Origin: DAOTZU01 sp034433995
GTDB taxonomy: Bacteria > Chloroflexota > Anaerolineae > UBA1429
DNA: 8,438 nt
Direction: 5' to 3'
Assembly (NCBI GenBank): GCA_034433995.1
Contig: DAOTZU010000205.1
Span: 1 to 8,438, forward strand
Each line of letters opens with the position of its first letter. Positions within the stretch are counted from its first letter, which is position 1. The translations under genes were made by a program, and so were the position numbers. Positions 6,727-8,438 of the stretch are shown here, one piece after another. Below the pieces are notes generated by a model, which was not told the origin of the DNA, did not search any database, and saw nothing but the letters and a program-made list of their open reading frames with translations.

Positions 6727-6836
6727 AAGGCGCGTCCGTCCGCTCTCGCTGCGGCGCGCCAGCTGTATGTTGCCTGAAGTTGCCTAGCCTGCACAGACCG
6801 GGCAGCTTCCATCCCAATTTTTAGGAGAAAATCGTC

Positions 6837-7964
6837 ATGCAGTATCGTCGTTTCGGTCGTTGCCCTTGGGAGGCTTCGGTGTTGGGGTTTGGCTGCATGC
6901 GCCTGCCCACCTTGGGCGAATACGCCCAGATCAACGAGCCCGAGGCCACCCGCATGGTCCATTACGCCATCGAGCATGGCGTGAATTACTTCGATTCGGC
7001 TTACGGTTACCACGGCGGCAACAGCGAGCGCTTTTTGGGGCGGGCTCTGCAAGGCGGATACCGCCAAAAGGTGAAACTGGCCACCAAATCGCCCACCTGG
7101 CTGCTGAACGCGCCGGAGGATTTCGACCGCTATCTGAACGAACAATTGGAGCGGTTGCAAACGGACCATATTGATGTGTACCTTTTGCATGGCCTGAACC
7201 ACGAGCGCTGGCAGAAACTGGTCCAAATGGATGTGCTTGCCCGCGCCGAGCGCGCCCTGGCCGATGGGCGCATCGGCCACCTGGGGTTCTCCTTCCACGA
7301 CAAGTTTGAGGCCTTTAAGGAGATCGTGGATGCCTATCCCGGCTGGGTCATGTGCCAGATCCAGTACAATTACATGAACGAGGAGGAGCAGGCCGGCACC
7401 CGTGGTCTGGAATATGCCGCGGCCAAAGGGCTGGCGGTGGTGGTGATGGAACCCCTCTTGGGGGGGCGGATCGCCAATCCGCCGGCGGCGGTGCAGGCCG
7501 TGTGGGATCGCGCGCCCCGGCGGCGCAGCCCTGTGGAATGGGCCTTGCAATGGCTGTGGAACAAACCCCAAGTGACCCTAGCCTTGAGCGGCATGAGCAC
7601 CATGGAGCAGGTCCAGGAAAACATCGCCTTGGCCGATGCCTCGGCCACTAACCTGCTCACCGCAGAGGAGCTGGCCATCGTGGCCCAGGCGCGGGATGTG
7701 TACCGAGGGCTGTGCCCCATCCCTTGCACCAATTGCAAATACTGCATGCCCTGCCCCAACGGCGTGGATATCCCCCGCAACTTTGCCATCTATAACGAAG
7801 GTGTCATGTACAACCAGGAGAAGGGGGCGCGGTGGGCTTATCAGCAGGTGCCGGAGGCCGCCCGGGCCAGCGCCTGCATCCAATGCCGCGAATGCGAGGA
7901 CAAGTGTCCGCAAAAGATCCCCATCAGCGAATGGATGCCACGGGTGCACGAGGCGCTGGGCTAG
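6837..7964 (+). CDS. Aldo/keto reductase with C-terminal di-[4Fe-4S] ferredoxin-like domain
   Basis: A 375-residue protein. Residues 1-285 form an aldo/keto reductase barrel with the tetrad D53 and Y58 (in F-D-S-A-Y-G-Y), K84 (L-A-T-K) and H118 (L-L-H-G). Residues 290-375 are an added cysteine-rich tail with two clusters. The first is C297-x2-C300-x2-C303-x2-C306-P, with C293 nearby. The second is C347-x2-C350-x2-C353-x3-C357-P. These probably bind two [4Fe-4S] centres, so electrons may be passed to or from a protein partner instead of using nicotinamide alone; this is inference from the family. AGGAGA at 6823-6828 supports the ATG. It follows the first reductase by 145 bases, so it may have its own promoter, although none is clear. 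Its 3' end is overlapped antisense for 41 bases by the transposase reading frame. The two reductases share the barrel but are clearly not recent duplicates. Confidence 0.94.
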   Translation: MQYRRFGRCPWEASVLGFGCMRLPTLGEYAQINEPEATRMVHYAIEHGVNYFDSAYGYHGGNSERFLGRALQGGYRQKVKLATKSPTWLLNAPEDFDRYLNEQLERLQTDHIDVYLLHGLNHERWQKLVQMDVLARAERALADGRIGHLGFSFHDKFEAFKEIVDAYPGWVMCQIQYNYMNEEEQAGTRGLEYAAAKGLAVVVMEPLLGGRIANPPAAVQAVWDRAPRRRSPVEWALQWLWNKPQVTLALSGMSTMEQVQENIALADASATNLLTAEELAIVAQARDVYRGLCPIPCTNCKYCMPCPNGVDIPRNFAIYNEGVMYNQEKGARWAYQQVPEAARASACIQCRECEDKCPQKIPISEWMPRVHEALG

Positions 7965-8438
7965 TTTCAAGACCTGTCAGGTCTTCCAGACCTGACAGGT
8001 CTGTTTCATGGGCTGTACGAAATGCTGCCAATCCCCCAAACAGTTCCAGCACCTTGTTGCGTTCCAGTTGCGTCTCGCTTCGGCCAGTGAGCGTCGGATA
8101 CGATGAATAACGCCAGGAACGGAAATCCCGCGCCAAGCCATGTTTCTGCGGGTTGTGATGGATATAGATGATCACTTGCCGGAGATAGTCATCGTCGGTG
8201 ATCAAAACGCGCTGAAAGGGCCGCCTGAATAAGGCCCCGGTGCGATCGTAGGCCAGGTTAAAAGCTTTCGCGTAGGCGTTAAAAAGATTGGAGAATGCTT
8301 GGATGGCCCGAGACCTGACAGGTTCTGAAAAACCTGTCAGGTCTTGGTTTTGGCACCCTTTTACACAGATGAGCACATGCAAATGATTGCGCAAGAGACA
8401 ATAGGCATAGGTTTCCGCTACAGGAGGAATATAGCGGG
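7924..8438 (-). CDS. REP-associated tyrosine transposase (RAYT, IS200-like HUH family), 5'-truncated
   Basis: The minus-strand frame is open to the window edge and encodes V-A-E-T-Y-A-Y-C-L-L-R before N-H-L-H-V-L-I. A start at TTG 8394 would fall inside this conserved stretch, so the real start lies beyond base 8438. The HUH histidines are encoded at 8383-8385 and 8377-8379. Further on come A-F-S-N-L-F-N-A-Y-A-K-A-F, G-A-L-F-R-R-P-F-Q-R, and Y-I-H-H-N-P with the probable catalytic tyrosine at codon 8164-8166, then W-R-Y-S-S-Y and E-L-F-G-G. These are hallmarks of Y1 RAYT proteins that cut single-stranded DNA at REP-type hairpins. Two segments are made of palindromic repeat DNA: the linker after the HUH motif (D-L-T-G-F-S-E-P-V-R) and the tail (D-L-S-G-L-E-D-L-T-G-L-E-T). 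The frame ends at 7924, inside the reductase gene in antisense. It may be intact or decaying; no internal stop is visible. Confidence 0.85.
   Translation of the reverse strand, partial: RYIPPVAETYAYCLLRNHLHVLICVKGCQNQDLTGFSEPVRSRAIQAFSNLFNAYAKAFNLAYDRTGALFRRPFQRVLITDDDYLRQVIIYIHHNPQKHGLARDFRSWRYSSYPTLTGRSETQLERNKVLELFGGLAAFRTAHETDLSGLEDLTGLETSPAPRAPVASIR
7969..8003. repeat. REP-like paired palindrome at the transposase 3' end; possible bidirectional terminator
   Basis: Two 17-base palindromes stand side by side: AAGACCTG-T-CAGGTCTT (7969-7985) and CAGACCTG-A-CAGGTCTG (7987-8003). Their 15-base cores (7970-7984 and 7988-8002) are also exact reverse complements, so they can fold into one 15-bp stem with a 3-base TCC loop. 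It begins 4 bases after the stop of the plus-strand reductase gene and lies inside the 3' end of the minus-strand transposase frame. Being symmetric it could end transcription from both sides, but only a short T-run (GTTTC) follows it on the plus strand. Confidence 0.85.
8311..8344. repeat. REP-like inverted repeat inside the transposase coding sequence
   Basis: AGACCTGACAGGTT (8311-8324) and AACCTGTCAGGTCT (8331-8344) are exact 14-base reverse complements separated by a 6-base loop CTGAAA. The core ACCTGACAGGT is the same as in the element at 7969-8003. Here it lies in frame within the transposase gene, in the variable linker between the HUH motif and the A-F-S-N-L-F block, and introduces no stop codon or frameshift. 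Confidence 0.9.

Noticed and set aside
6729..6760. Terminator between the two aldo/keto reductase genes
   Set aside because: The stem is only about 8 bp including a wobble pair, with a 16-base loop and no T-run, so the support is too weak.
5687..6817. Minus-strand open frame opposite the first aldo/keto reductase
   Set aside because: The reductase has its full catalytic tetrad and ribosome site. The opposite frame shows no domain.
8392..8394. TTG at 8394 as the transposase start
   Set aside because: It falls inside the conserved A-Y-C-L-L-R-N-H-L-H block, and the frame remains open upstream to the window edge.

Overview
The window is high-GC bacterial chromosome with tightly packed plus-strand genes. 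A Chloroflexota genome (Anaerolineae-like) is the best guess. It rests on the GC-rich codon use, a membrane-anchored baseplate-J-like protein directly ahead of ruvX and mltG, and intergenic repeats of a type I associate with that phylum. No rRNA or other phylogenetic marker is present, so this is inference.

Left region (2-4768): five same-strand genes with overlaps or short gaps, probably one transcript. They are a 5'-truncated single-pass membrane protein with a baseplate-J-like region, ruvX (Holliday-junction resolvase family), mltG (endolytic murein transglycosylase), a PHP-domain phosphoesterase and a non-HemE member of the URO-D superfamily. The first three overlap by 1 and 4 bases. The last two follow gaps of 6 and 26 bases. 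The set mixes nucleic-acid processing, cell-wall synthesis and small-molecule chemistry, so it reads as a housekeeping operon with accessory genes at its end.

Middle region (4769-7964): a junction holding telomere-like heptamers in inverted orientation comes first. Next is a strong-looking sigma70-type promoter (TTGACA, 17 bases, TAGAAT) and a nested four-half-site palindrome that matches the FadR-subfamily operator pattern. These lie just before a GntR/FadR-type regulator gene. Two aldo/keto reductase genes follow; the second encodes a C-terminal di-[4Fe-4S] ferredoxin-like tail. The layout suggests an autoregulated catabolic or redox unit: an acid or sugar effector sensed by the FCD domain, and two reductases acting on carbonyl substrates. 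No substrate can be named from the sequence.

Right edge (7924-8438): a minus-strand REP-associated tyrosine transposase (RAYT/IS200-like HUH family) runs off the window at its 5' end. Stem-forming ACCTGACAGGT palindromes sit at its 3' end and also in frame inside its own coding region, between the HUH motif and the catalytic tyrosine. Its last 41 coding bases lie antisense over the end of the second aldo/keto reductase gene. This RAYT/repeat pair is the most unusual structure in the window, followed by the nested operator. I see no phage, CRISPR, tRNA or defence cassette.
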